64,000 bases of DNA from the NCBI GenBank assembly GCA_963823535.1, contig CAWGLZ010000003.1, positions 186,001 through 250,000 on the forward strand, in the 5' to 3' direction. The translations under genes and the position numbers were made by a program. Positions 30,418 to 37,632 of the stretch are shown one piece after another (position 1 is the first letter of the stretch; each line of letters opens with the position of its first letter). Under the pieces are notes generated by a model, which saw nothing but the letters and a program-made list of their open reading frames with translations, searched no databases and was not told the origin of the DNA. This DNA is from RPQJ01 sp963823535 (GTDB taxonomy: Bacteria > Pseudomonadota > Gammaproteobacteria > Steroidobacterales > Steroidobacteraceae).

Positions 30418-31640
30418 GCCTGGCCCAGCCGCACCTGCAGGCGTCCCTCGACCACACTGCCGCGTGGCGTGGCCGACTGCAGTTCCGCGACGATGCCGTC
30501 ACGGTTCATCGACTGCTGGATGTCGTCCAGCGACTGGACGCTGGGGGCGGTGAGCCGCAGTTCGAGGGCGTTGCCGCGGAAGCTCATCGCCTCGATGCGG
30601 GTATCCGGCGCCTGCGCCAGCGCCTGCGACAGCACCGACAGGACCGGCAGCAGGCCGCCGCCGGAGGCACTCCTCGCATTTGCGAGACCGCGCATCTGTG
30701 CGACGGGATCGACGACCTTCTGGCCGGGAAACACCTGGGCGGCCACCTCGTCGATCTGGGCCTGCAGAGCGCGGTCGGCGCGATTCAGTTGCCACAGCGT
30801 CACCGCCTGGCCCGCCAGGAACAGCAACGCGGCGGCGGCCGCGAGCGCGGCGGGCAGCCGCCACGCACGGAATCGCGTGCCGAGGGACGATCGCGGCGCG
30901 TACGGGCCCTGCAGCAGGTTCACGCCGGCACCGCTGGCGGTCTGCGCCGCGAGGAGCGGCAACGGACCCTCGGGCAGCAGCTTGACCTGCAGGCTCGCGG
31001 TGCGCGTGCGCATGCCCTCGATCACTTCGCGGTGACGCTCGTAGTCGGCCGTTCCCGCGTAGAACGTGACGTGCTCCCCGGTTTCGCCAGCCGCCCCGAG
31101 CACGAGGTCGAGGGCGTCCTGCAAGGGCTCGGCATCGAGCACGTAGGGCAGGCCGTTCGCCCGATGCACGAACAGCGATGCCTCGTCGAGCAGCAGCGAG
31201 CAGCCGGATGCGCCGACCGGGACGGCGGCGGCATCGGCATACGCCGCGTCCGGGTGGATACCCGCCGCCTCGCACTCGCGCTGCCAGCGATCGAACAGGT
31301 TGCGTGCGACCACCGCGACGGGCGTTCCGACGGCGCCGGCCGCGCGTGACCCGACGGCGAAGTGGAGCGTCTCGACGTCGGAGGCGAGCTGCTCCTCCAG
31401 CGCGAACGGCACCGCCTGGGCGAGCCGGGCGCCGCCGCGCAACGGCAATTCGGGTTCGGCAATCGTGATTTCGCTGCCGGGCAGCAGCAGCAGCACGCGG
31501 CGGCCCTGCGCCACGCCGAGCGCGTCGCCCACCGGCCCGCTCTGCACGGGGCCGGAGCGGGCGCCGTTCGAATCAACGATCAGCCACGACGCCGGTGCCC
31601 CTTCGGCGGCACGGAGCCGGATCACCAGCGTCTCAGACAT
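30414..31640 (-). CDS. gspL: Type II secretion system protein L
   Basis: GspL recruits the cytoplasmic ATPase GspE to the inner-membrane platform. The 408-residue protein has a cytoplasmic actin-like domain of about 270 residues. It includes GRRVLLLLPGSEITIAEPELPLRGGARLAQAVPFALEEQL in overlapping pieces, with the family-typical VPFALEEQLASDVE. One membrane helix lies near 285-305 (LAAAAALLFLAGQAVTLW), followed by a periplasmic domain ending GRLQVRLGQA. The in-frame sequence extends further upstream, but ATG 31640 directly precedes ETLVIRLR, so I use it. Its partner GspE is not in this window. It starts 14 bases after gspK. Confidence 0.9.
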   Translation of the reverse strand: MSETLVIRLRAAEGAPASWLIVDSNGARSGPVQSGPVGDALGVAQGRRVLLLLPGSEITIAEPELPLRGGARLAQAVPFALEEQLASDVETLHFAVGSRAAGAVGTPVAVVARNLFDRWQRECEAAGIHPDAAYADAAAVPVGASGCSLLLDEASLFVHRANGLPYVLDAEPLQDALDLVLGAAGETGEHVTFYAGTADYERHREVIEGMRTRTASLQVKLLPEGPLPLLAAQTASGAGVNLLQGPYAPRSSLGTRFRAWRLPAALAAAAALLFLAGQAVTLWQLNRADRALQAQIDEVAAQVFPGQKVVDPVAQMRGLANARSASGGGLLPVLSVLSQALAQAPDTRIEAMSFRGNALELRLTAPSVQSLDDIQQSMNRDGIVAELQSATPRGSVVEGRLQVRLGQA

Positions 31641-31654
31641 CGGACCTCGTGTGA

Positions 31655-32614
31655 CTATTCGCTGCCGAAACTGCGCAGCGCGGGCCGTACGGTCCCCGTA
31701 GCGCCACGCGCGAGCAGACTGTACAGGGTGAACTGGGTGGTGCCAATAGTGACCCATATCGTTGCACGGAAGTAACTGCTCGATTCCGTGAGCGAGTTCT
31801 TGACCTGGTTGTAAGCCTCGTCACCCAGCGAGCCGCGCATGTCCTCCAGGGTCGGGAAGCAGGCGTCCTTGCGTCGATTGACGAGGTCGTCGGGGTTCAG
31901 GCTGAACTCGCGCGTTTCGTCGCTCAGCGAATCGAGAACGACCCCCGGCGCGGTGCAGACGTTGATCGGCGTGCCGACCGGCAGCGCCGACAGATACGGC
32001 TTGAGCCGCAGGTAGCGCTCGACCCCGAAGCCGGGCAGCACCATGATCTCGCTGACGCGGGTCACCGGCATGTTCGCCGCCAGGTGCGGTGGGTCCTGTC
32101 CCGTGTAGACCGAGTCCTCGGCGCCGTCCGGAAACCCGGGCTGGACGTCCTGGTCGATCCAGTCGGCCAGGGCCGTGGCCCAGGTCGGCTCGATGTCGAG
32201 CATCGCGAGGATCCGCTCGAGCTGCTTCACCGCGTCCGGATTCGTCGTGCCGTCCGCATGGGTGAGGTTGTTGATGTTGAAGAGGCCCTGCAGGTCCTCG
32301 AGACGGCCCTCGACGGTCCCGCCGTCGATCGGCAGCGGCGGAAGGGGCCGAGCCCACATCTCGCCCAGGTGGTCCGTCTTGGTCTCCTGCTGGTCGCGCT
32401 TCAGGAAGTCGGCGGCCCAGGCCTCCGCGCCCAGCGCGACCTCATAGCCCTGGTCGAGCGCAAAAAGCGTCGCGCTGCGGCGCTGGTCGAGAAAGCCGCG
32501 GAATCCCACGTCGACCGCCAGCATGGTGGCGAGCGCGACCATCAGCACCGCCGTGATCAGGGCAACGCCTCGCTCGCGAGGCCGTGCGCGCGGCGCCGGT
32601 CGACGGACGTTCAT
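31655..32614 (-). CDS. gspK: Type II secretion system minor pseudopilin K
   Basis: GspK is the largest minor pseudopilin and caps the pseudopilus tip with GspI and GspJ. The 319 residues begin with a basic leader, then RGVALITAVLMVALATML, a prepilin-type hydrophobic helix; GspK lacks the usual Glu at position 5. The GspK helical domain shows GRLEDLQGLFNINNL, LADWIDQDVQPGFPDGAED and NMPVTRVSEIMVLPGFG, matching the family's calcium-binding and SAM-like regions. It overlaps gspJ by four bases. Confidence 0.93.
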   Translation of the reverse strand: MNVRRPAPRARPRERGVALITAVLMVALATMLAVDVGFRGFLDQRRSATLFALDQGYEVALGAEAWAADFLKRDQQETKTDHLGEMWARPLPPLPIDGGTVEGRLEDLQGLFNINNLTHADGTTNPDAVKQLERILAMLDIEPTWATALADWIDQDVQPGFPDGAEDSVYTGQDPPHLAANMPVTRVSEIMVLPGFGVERYLRLKPYLSALPVGTPINVCTAPGVVLDSLSDETREFSLNPDDLVNRRKDACFPTLEDMRGSLGDEAYNQVKNSLTESSSYFRATIWVTIGTTQFTLYSLLARGATGTVRPALRSFGSE

Positions 32615-33234
32615 CCGGACACCTCGACGATGCGGCGGATCTCACCCCAGTCCTCGAGTTCGATCAGCACCTCGATGGCCGCCGGGCGTGCGCGTCCGTC
32701 GCCGCCCAATCCGGCGTCGGACGCCGGCCAGCGCTCGACCCACTCGCGATTCAGGTTCATGAACCGGAAGCGCACCGTGCGCACGCCGCCGAGCAGCTTG
32801 CGGCGAGTGGGTTCGAGCGTCAGGGTGCGGTCCAGGACCGCCCAGTGGTCACGCCACAATCCGTCCTGGTCAATGCGGTAGCCCACCCGCTGCAGGGTGG
32901 GGCGCGGCAGCCCGGCCGTGTTGCTCCATCCGGCACGCGTGAACTGCAGCCCGTACTCGACCGAGTCGCCGGCGAGGATCGCCGGCAGCTGCGTGTCGCC
33001 GAGTGGCTCGCGGATCGGTCTCGGCTCGACCTGGGCGAGATCCTGCGCGATCGCCTGCACGGCCCGCTGCACCTCGCGCGTGCGTTCGAGCCGCTGCTCT
33101 GCATACTCGCTCTGCCGCTGCAGTTCCGTGTAGCCCGAGAGCGCCATGGACCCGATGATGGCGAAGATCGCCATCGCGACGAGCAGTTCCATCAGGGTGA
33201 AGCCGCCGCATCGAGGGGTGCGCACGCGGATCAC
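32611..33234 (-). CDS. gspJ: Type II secretion system minor pseudopilin J
   Basis: GspJ is a minor pseudopilin of the tip complex. The 207-residue protein has a class III prepilin signal, cut by the prepilin peptidase after Gly in CGGFTLMELLVAMAIFAIIG. The Glu at mature position 5 is present. The globular part includes EVQRAVQAIAQDLAQVEPRPIRE, YGLQFTRAGWSN and RVGYRIDQDGLWRDHWAVLDR, all standard for GspJ. It overlaps gspI and gspK by four bases each. No prepilin peptidase gene is in this window. Confidence 0.93.
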   Translation of the reverse strand: MIRVRTPRCGGFTLMELLVAMAIFAIIGSMALSGYTELQRQSEYAEQRLERTREVQRAVQAIAQDLAQVEPRPIREPLGDTQLPAILAGDSVEYGLQFTRAGWSNTAGLPRPTLQRVGYRIDQDGLWRDHWAVLDRTLTLEPTRRKLLGGVRTVRFRFMNLNREWVERWPASDAGLGGDGRARPAAIEVLIELEDWGEIRRIVEVSG

Positions 33235-33785
33235 TCGTCTTCCTCCTCGGCGGGCGGCTCCGGCGTGGGGTCGCCCGGCGTCAGGGCCGGGTCCTGCGGC
33301 TCGCCCGTGCCAGCGTCATCGTCATCGTCGCCGGGCCCGCCTGCATCGGGCACCCCGGCCCACGGCAGCGGCGCGCCGCCGCTCGGGCCGATCGCGGTGC
33401 CATAAAATCCCGTCACCGTGGCGAGCGCCGAGTCCTCCGGGGCATCGACGTGCCGGACGTCGACGTCCATGCGGCGCAGGCTGTCGACCTGGGTCTGCGT
33501 GACGCGCATCGTCCACTGCCAGCGCTGCCCGGCGAACTCGACTTCGTCGGAGGTTTCCGCGACGTCGGGCGGGGAGGCCGCCAGGCGCTGCTCCGTGATG
33601 ACGTTCATTGCGATCCAGTGCGCCAGCGTCTTTTCGCGCAGGTAGGTTCCATTGCGCGCGCTCTGCGTCACGGCCTGGATCACGCCCAGCATGCCGAGCG
33701 CGACGATCACGAGCGCCGCCAGCACCTCGATGAGCGTGAAGCCGCGCGGGCGGGGACCCGGTCGCTCAGCGACGTTGCGGGTCAT
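33231..33785 (-). CDS. gspI: Type II secretion system minor pseudopilin I, with acidic C-terminal tail
   Basis: GspI is a minor pseudopilin that starts tip assembly with J and K. The prepilin motif PRGFTLIEVLAALVIVALG is followed by the family's AVTQSARNGTYLREKTLAHWIAMNVITEQRL region in successive segments and FAGQRWQWTMRVTQTQV. Typical GspI proteins end near residue 125-130. This one runs to 184 with about 55 extra residues rich in Asp, Glu, Pro and Gly (GDDDDDAGTGEPQDP ... EEEDE), presumably exposed in the periplasm. It overlaps gspH by 20 bases and gspJ by four. Confidence 0.9.
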   Translation of the reverse strand: MTRNVAERPGPRPRGFTLIEVLAALVIVALGMLGVIQAVTQSARNGTYLREKTLAHWIAMNVITEQRLAASPPDVAETSDEVEFAGQRWQWTMRVTQTQVDSLRRMDVDVRHVDAPEDSALATVTGFYGTAIGPSGGAPLPWAGVPDAGGPGDDDDDAGTGEPQDPALTPGDPTPEPPAEEEDE

Positions 33786-34353
33786 CGTCAGTCACGAGTT
33801 CGATCCGGCCCTCGGCGTGGCCCGCGATCGTGCGCCCTTCGTCCGTGCCGTCGCGCTCGAGCCGGATCTCGAACGGCACGAGGTCTCCCGACGCCATCAC
33901 CACGACCTGCGGTGCGGGCGGGGTACGCTCGGTCGGTGCCGCGCGCTCGGTCAAGCGGACCTCCCGGGATTCCAGCCAGAGCCCGGCCCGCAATCCCGGC
34001 GGCAGCGTGCGCTCCCGCAGCAGCGGGTCGTCCACCACGAGATTCCAGCTGTCCGTGCGGCTGTCATAACGGAGAAAATCGTAGCCGGTCGCGTCGAGGC
34101 GCAGCCCGACATCGCGACCCTCGAGCATGGCATCTTCGCGCGCCTGCTGGAGCACGGCCTGCAGCCGTCGAGCCTGCTCGTCCATCTCGTGGTCGCCGCC
34201 GAGCACGCGAACCGACACCACGGCCATGGTCGTGATGATGCCGATGATGACCATGACGACCAGGACCTCGAGCAGCGTGAAGCCCGAGGCCCGGGGCGCC
34301 GTCGCCCGACGCGGCAGGGGGCTACTCGATGTTCCAGTTGCCGATGTCGGCAT
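33766..34353 (-). CDS. gspH: Type II secretion system minor pseudopilin H
   Basis: GspH is a minor pseudopilin thought to link the tip complex to the main shaft. The 195 residues have an unusually long leader (22 residues) before the prepilin cleavage motif SGFTLLEVLVVMVIIGIIT. A helix QARRLQAVLQQAREDAMLEGRDV and a beta-rich domain with LRYDSRTDSWNLV follow. The coding region overlaps gspG by 32 bases; no later start codon exists before the prepilin motif. It also overlaps gspI, so translation is coupled through the operon. Confidence 0.88.
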   Translation of the reverse strand: MPTSATGTSSSPLPRRATAPRASGFTLLEVLVVMVIIGIITTMAVVSVRVLGGDHEMDEQARRLQAVLQQAREDAMLEGRDVGLRLDATGYDFLRYDSRTDSWNLVVDDPLLRERTLPPGLRAGLWLESREVRLTERAAPTERTPPAPQVVVMASGDLVPFEIRLERDGTDEGRTIAGHAEGRIELVTDDDPQRR

Positions 34354-34792
34354 CGGGGCCCTCGCCGCCCGGCTGGCCGTCCGCGCCGAGCGTGTAGAGG
34401 TCGTACTCGCCGCGAGTGCCGGGAGCGATGTAGAGGTAGTCGTTCCCCCAGGGGTCCTTCTTCATGCCGTCGACGTAGCCGCCCTGCTTCCAGTTGCGGA
34501 TATTCGGGTCGGCCGGCTGCTTGACCAGCGCCTCGAGACCCTGCTCGGTGTTCGGATAGCGGAAGTTATCCATGCGATAGAGATTGAGCGCCGTCTCGTA
34601 AGCGCGGATGTCCTGCTTCGCCTTGGTGACGCGGGCGTCGTCGATGCGGCGGATGACGTTGGGGGCCACCAGCGCCGCGAGAATGCCGAGGATGACCACC
34701 ACGACCATGATCTCGATCAGGGTAAAGCCAATCTGGGCGCGACGTCGGCCGCGCGGCCGGCGGGGGCTGCCCGCGTCGTGGGAGAAGTTCAT
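34322..34792 (-). CDS. gspG: Type II secretion system major pseudopilin G
   Basis: GspG is the major subunit of the pseudopilus whose growth pushes substrates through the secretin. I start it at ATG 34792 (156 residues). A TATGAT -10-like element on the minus strand (34832-34827) lies between this ATG and the more upstream Met at 34846, so the latter would not be transcribed from it. The prepilin site is QIGFTLIEIMVVVVILGILA. The conserved body has DDARVTKAKQDIRAYETALN, YRMDNFRYPNTEQGLEALV and the calcium-site region KDPWGNDYLYIAPG. It heads the G-H-I-J-K-L-M-N operon and is divergent from the rhombosortase-like gene. gspC, D, E and F are absent here. Confidence 0.95.
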   Translation of the reverse strand: MNFSHDAGSPRRPRGRRRAQIGFTLIEIMVVVVILGILAALVAPNVIRRIDDARVTKAKQDIRAYETALNLYRMDNFRYPNTEQGLEALVKQPADPNIRNWKQGGYVDGMKKDPWGNDYLYIAPGTRGEYDLYTLGADGQPGGEGPDADIGNWNIE

Positions 34793-34844
34793 CGCGTGTG
34801 TCGGGCTCTGGCTGTAGAGTTCTCGAATCATAGCAAATCGGGGC

Positions 34845-35471
34845 ATGCGGCCCGTGACGGCGATGGCGCTTCGGCGCCTGTTCAGGTTCCGGCCGGCCGA
34901 CTGGGTCGTGCCGCTCGGGGTGGCTGGGGTGCTCCTCGGGATGCAGTTCGTCGCCGTCGACGCGCTGGCGGACCTGCGCTACGAGCGCGCCGGCGTGCTC
35001 GCGGGCCAGGCATGGCGACTGCTCACCGGCCACCTCGTGCACGCGGACCTCGCCCATCTCGCCTGGAACGTGTTCGGGGTGCTGCTGGTCTGGTTCCTCT
35101 TCGCGCGCGACTACACGCCGGCGCAATGGCTCGTGATCCTGGTTGCTTCGACCATCGCGACCGACCTCGGGTTCCTCGTCCTCGAGCCGCAACTCGAGTG
35201 GTACGTCGGATTTTCGGGAGTCCTGCACGGCTGCATGGCGGCCGGACTGGTCGCCTGGCTCAGGACCGCCCGCGACCCGCTGACCGCGGTCGTCGCCGCG
35301 CTGTTCGTGGCGAAGCTTGCCTGGGAGCATTTCGCCGGCGCCTTGCCATTCACGGCGGCGTCCCTGTCGCTGCCCGTGGTGCACGAGGCGCATACGTATG
35401 GCGCACTGGGTGGGACGCTGGCGGCCCTCTGGCTCGGGCGTGCCGAGCGCCCGCGGTCCGCATCGCTATAA
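34845..35471 (+). CDS. rrtA: Rhombosortase-like rhomboid intramembrane serine protease
   Basis: Rhombosortases are rhomboid-family membrane proteases proposed to cut the GlyGly-CTERM tail of proteins that leave through type II secretion. The 208-residue protein has about six hydrophobic helices. The rhomboid landmarks are GHLVHADLAHLAWN (His63, His66, His71, Asn75) and the nucleophile motif GFSGVLHG (Ser124). The general-base His183 is in HEAHTYGALGG. The short six-helix size and the A-H-x-Y-G-A context favour the rhombosortase branch over GlpG. It is divergent from gspG, with 52 bases between the two starts. A second possible ATG lies at 34863. A GlyGly-CTERM protein is encoded at 60569-62626. 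Confidence 0.82.
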   Translation: MRPVTAMALRRLFRFRPADWVVPLGVAGVLLGMQFVAVDALADLRYERAGVLAGQAWRLLTGHLVHADLAHLAWNVFGVLLVWFLFARDYTPAQWLVILVASTIATDLGFLVLEPQLEWYVGFSGVLHGCMAAGLVAWLRTARDPLTAVVAALFVAKLAWEHFAGALPFTAASLSLPVVHEAHTYGALGGTLAALWLGRAERPRSASL

Positions 35472-35472
35472 T
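35467..35472 (+). promoter_or_regulatory. Perfect -10 box upstream of fabD
   Basis: TATAAT sits 40 bases before the fabD ATG, and its last bases contain the TAA stop of the rhombosortase gene. The -35 region is poor (TGCCGA is 20 bases upstream). It is a likely start for the fabD-fabG transcript. Confidence 0.5.
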
Positions 35473-35512
35473 CCGGCGGCCGGCAGCTCCGGCGCCGGTC
35501 GGGAGGTACCGC

Positions 35513-36466
35513 ATGTCGCTCGCATTCGTTTTCCCGGGACAGGGCTCGCAATCGGTCGGCATGCTGGCCGGGCTGGCCGCGGCGGAACCCGTGGTCCGCG
35601 AGACCTTCGCCGAGGCCTCGGCCGTGCTCGGTTACGACCTGTGGCGGTTGTGCCAGGAGGGACCCGAGGCGGAACTCGGCAGTACCGAGCGGACCCAGCC
35701 GGCGATGCTGACGGCGGGCGTCGCGACCTGGCGCGCGTGGATCGATCGGGGCGGACCCCGACCCGTCGCAATGGCCGGTCACAGCCTGGGCGAGTACACC
35801 GCGCTGGTGTGTTCGGGGGCGCTGGATTTTGCCGTCGCCGTCGACCTGGTCCGCTTCCGCGGACAGGTCATGCAGGAGGCGGTGCCGCTCGGCCAGGGCG
35901 CGATGGCCGCCATCCTGGGGCTCGAGGACGACGAGGTCGCGGCTGCGTGCGCCGATGCCGAGCAGGGCGAGGTGGCGGAGGCAGTCAATTTCAATGCGCC
36001 CGGGCAGGTGGTCGTGGCCGGGAATGCGACGGCGGTCGCGCGGGCCATCGAACTCGCCAGGGCGCGTGGCGCCAAGCGGGCGGTGCTGCTGCCGGTGAGC
36101 GTGCCGTCGCACAGCCGCCTGATGCTGGGCGCCGCCGAGCGCCTCGCCGGACGGCTCGCCACCGTCGACATCCGCATGCCCGACGTGCCCGCCGTCTATA
36201 CCGTGGACGTGCGGACGCACGCGAGTCCCGACAGTATTCGCCAGGCTCTGAAGGAACAGCTCTACAAGCCCGTTCGCTGGGCCGATACGGTCCGGGCCAT
36301 GCTGGCCACCGGTGTCGACACCATCGTCGAGTGCGGCCCGGGCAAGGTGCTGACGGCACTCAACCGGCGCGTCGAGCGCCGACCCGACCTCACCATGCTG
36401 TCGGTGGAGGATCCAGACGGACTGGCCGCCGCACTCGCCACGTGCCGGGAGAAGTCCAATGCTTGA
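35513..36466 (+). CDS. fabD: Malonyl-CoA:acyl carrier protein transacylase
   Basis: FabD loads malonyl groups from CoA onto acyl carrier protein for fatty-acid elongation. The 317 residues begin with AFVFPGQGSQSVGM. The nucleophile elbow is GHSLGEYTALVCSGAL, with the active Ser near residue 92. RFRGQVMQEAVP includes the malonate-binding Arg. AVNFNAPGQVVVAGN and VPSHSRLM follow, the latter with the catalytic His. A ribosome site (GGGAGGT, 35501-35507) is well placed before ATG 35513. The end overlaps fabG by 8 bases. fabH, plsX and rpmF, which often precede it, are not present. Confidence 0.96.
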   Translation: MSLAFVFPGQGSQSVGMLAGLAAAEPVVRETFAEASAVLGYDLWRLCQEGPEAELGSTERTQPAMLTAGVATWRAWIDRGGPRPVAMAGHSLGEYTALVCSGALDFAVAVDLVRFRGQVMQEAVPLGQGAMAAILGLEDDEVAAACADAEQGEVAEAVNFNAPGQVVVAGNATAVARAIELARARGAKRAVLLPVSVPSHSRLMLGAAERLAGRLATVDIRMPDVPAVYTVDVRTHASPDSIRQALKEQLYKPVRWADTVRAMLATGVDTIVECGPGKVLTALNRRVERRPDLTMLSVEDPDGLAAALATCREKSNA

Positions 36467-37199
36467 GAACGAATTCGCGTTCGTCACCGGTGCCTCGCGC
36501 GGCATCGGCCGGGCCATTGCGCTCGAACTTGGACGCCGTGGCGCGCGCGTCGTCGGGTCGGCAACCACCGGGGCGGGTGCGCAGGCCATCGACCGCTACC
36601 TGGCGGAGGCCGGCGTCCGGGGACGCGGCGTCGAACTCGACGTTGCCGAAAGCACGTCCGTCGAGCGGTGCTTCAAGGACCTCGAAGCGACGGAGGGCGT
36701 GCCGTCGATCCTGGTCAACAACGCCGGCGTCACCCGCGACGGCCTGCTGATGCGCATGAGCGCCGAGGACTGGACGACAGTCATCGAGACGGATCTCTCG
36801 GCCGTCTACCGGACCTGCAAGGCGGTGATGCGCGGCATGATGAAGGCCCGCCGTGGGCGCATCATCAACATCGCGTCCGTGGTGGGCGTCATGGGCAACG
36901 CGGGCCAGGCGAATTACGCGGCGGCGAAGGCCGGCATGATCGGATTCACCAAGAGTCTGGCGCGTGAAGTGGGGTCGCGTGGCATCACCGTCAACGTCGT
37001 CGCGCCCGGATTCATCGTCACCGACATGACGGACGCTCTCGGCGAAGGCACCCGCGACGCCCTCCTGTCGCAGGTTCCCCTCGGACGGCTTGGTTCGCCG
37101 GAGGACATCGCGCACGCGGTGGCTTTCCTGGCATCGCCCGAGGCGGGCTACATCACCGGCGAGACGCTCCACGTCAATGGCGGTATGTACATGATCTGA
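36459..37199 (+). CDS. fabG: 3-oxoacyl-[acyl carrier protein] reductase
   Basis: FabG reduces beta-ketoacyl-ACP to 3-hydroxyacyl-ACP with NADPH. The 246-residue SDR protein carries the cofactor motif VTGASRGIGRAIALELGRRG and LVNNAGVTRDGLLMRM. The Ser-Tyr-Lys active site is in INIASVVGVMGNAGQANYAAAKAG. The cap region has APGFIVTDMTDAL. The C-terminus HVNGGMYMI is the classic FabG ending. The start overlaps fabD by 8 bases. Confidence 0.96.
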   Translation: MLENEFAFVTGASRGIGRAIALELGRRGARVVGSATTGAGAQAIDRYLAEAGVRGRGVELDVAESTSVERCFKDLEATEGVPSILVNNAGVTRDGLLMRMSAEDWTTVIETDLSAVYRTCKAVMRGMMKARRGRIINIASVVGVMGNAGQANYAAAKAGMIGFTKSLAREVGSRGITVNVVAPGFIVTDMTDALGEGTRDALLSQVPLGRLGSPEDIAHAVAFLASPEAGYITGETLHVNGGMYMI

Positions 37200-37216
37200 A
37201 TTGGATTTTCGGCTAA

Positions 37217-37246
37217 TTGGACCCCATCGGGCCCTTAACTTAGAAT
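37217..37246 (+). promoter_or_regulatory. Candidate acpP promoter
   Basis: TAGAAT (37241-37246, five of six matches to TATAAT) follows a TTGGAC element (37217-37222; only TTG matches the -35 consensus) at 18 bases. It lies in the 117-base gap before acpP, which is expected to be strongly expressed on its own transcript. Confidence 0.45.
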
Positions 37247-37316
37247 ACGCGCCCCATGCCGGGCACCCTTCAGGGAGGGCCGGCTGCATCGTTTCCCACA
37301 GAGGACTCCGAAGACA

Positions 37317-37559
37317 ATGAGCAGTATCGAACAGCGGGTGAAGGCGATCGTTGCCGAGCAGCTGGGGGTCAAGGAAGAGGAAGTCGCCAACGATTCATCC
37401 TTCGTCGACGACCTCGGCGCAGATTCGCTCGACACCGTCGAACTCGTGATGGCGCTCGAGGAGGAGTTCGAGACAGAGATCCCGGACGAGGACGCCGAGA
37501 AGATCACGACGGTCCAGCAGGCCATCGACTACATCAACGAGCGGCGCAGCCAGGCCTGA
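37317..37559 (+). CDS. acpP: Acyl carrier protein
   Basis: AcpP carries acyl chains as thioesters on a 4'-phosphopantetheine arm in fatty-acid synthesis. The 80-residue acidic protein has the attachment serine in DLGADSLDTVELVMALEEEF and the flanking recognition helix. The N-terminal SSIEQRVKAIVAEQLGV and C-terminal TTVQQAIDYINERR are typical. It stands between fabG and fabF as in most gammaproteobacteria. Confidence 0.97.
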   Translation: MSSIEQRVKAIVAEQLGVKEEEVANDSSFVDDLGADSLDTVELVMALEEEFETEIPDEDAEKITTVQQAIDYINERRSQA

Positions 37560-37632
37560 CCGCACGAGATCCGCGACGCCACGGAGGGCGGTCGCGGTGC
37601 AACCGTCCATCGGCCAGCCAGGGGGACGTAGC

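Noticed and set aside
34127..35512. Long in-frame N-terminal extension of fabD running back over gspG and the rhombosortase gene
   Set aside because: FabD begins at the conserved AFVFPGQGSQ with a ribosome site at 35501. The upstream codons are out-of-frame readings of real genes on either strand.
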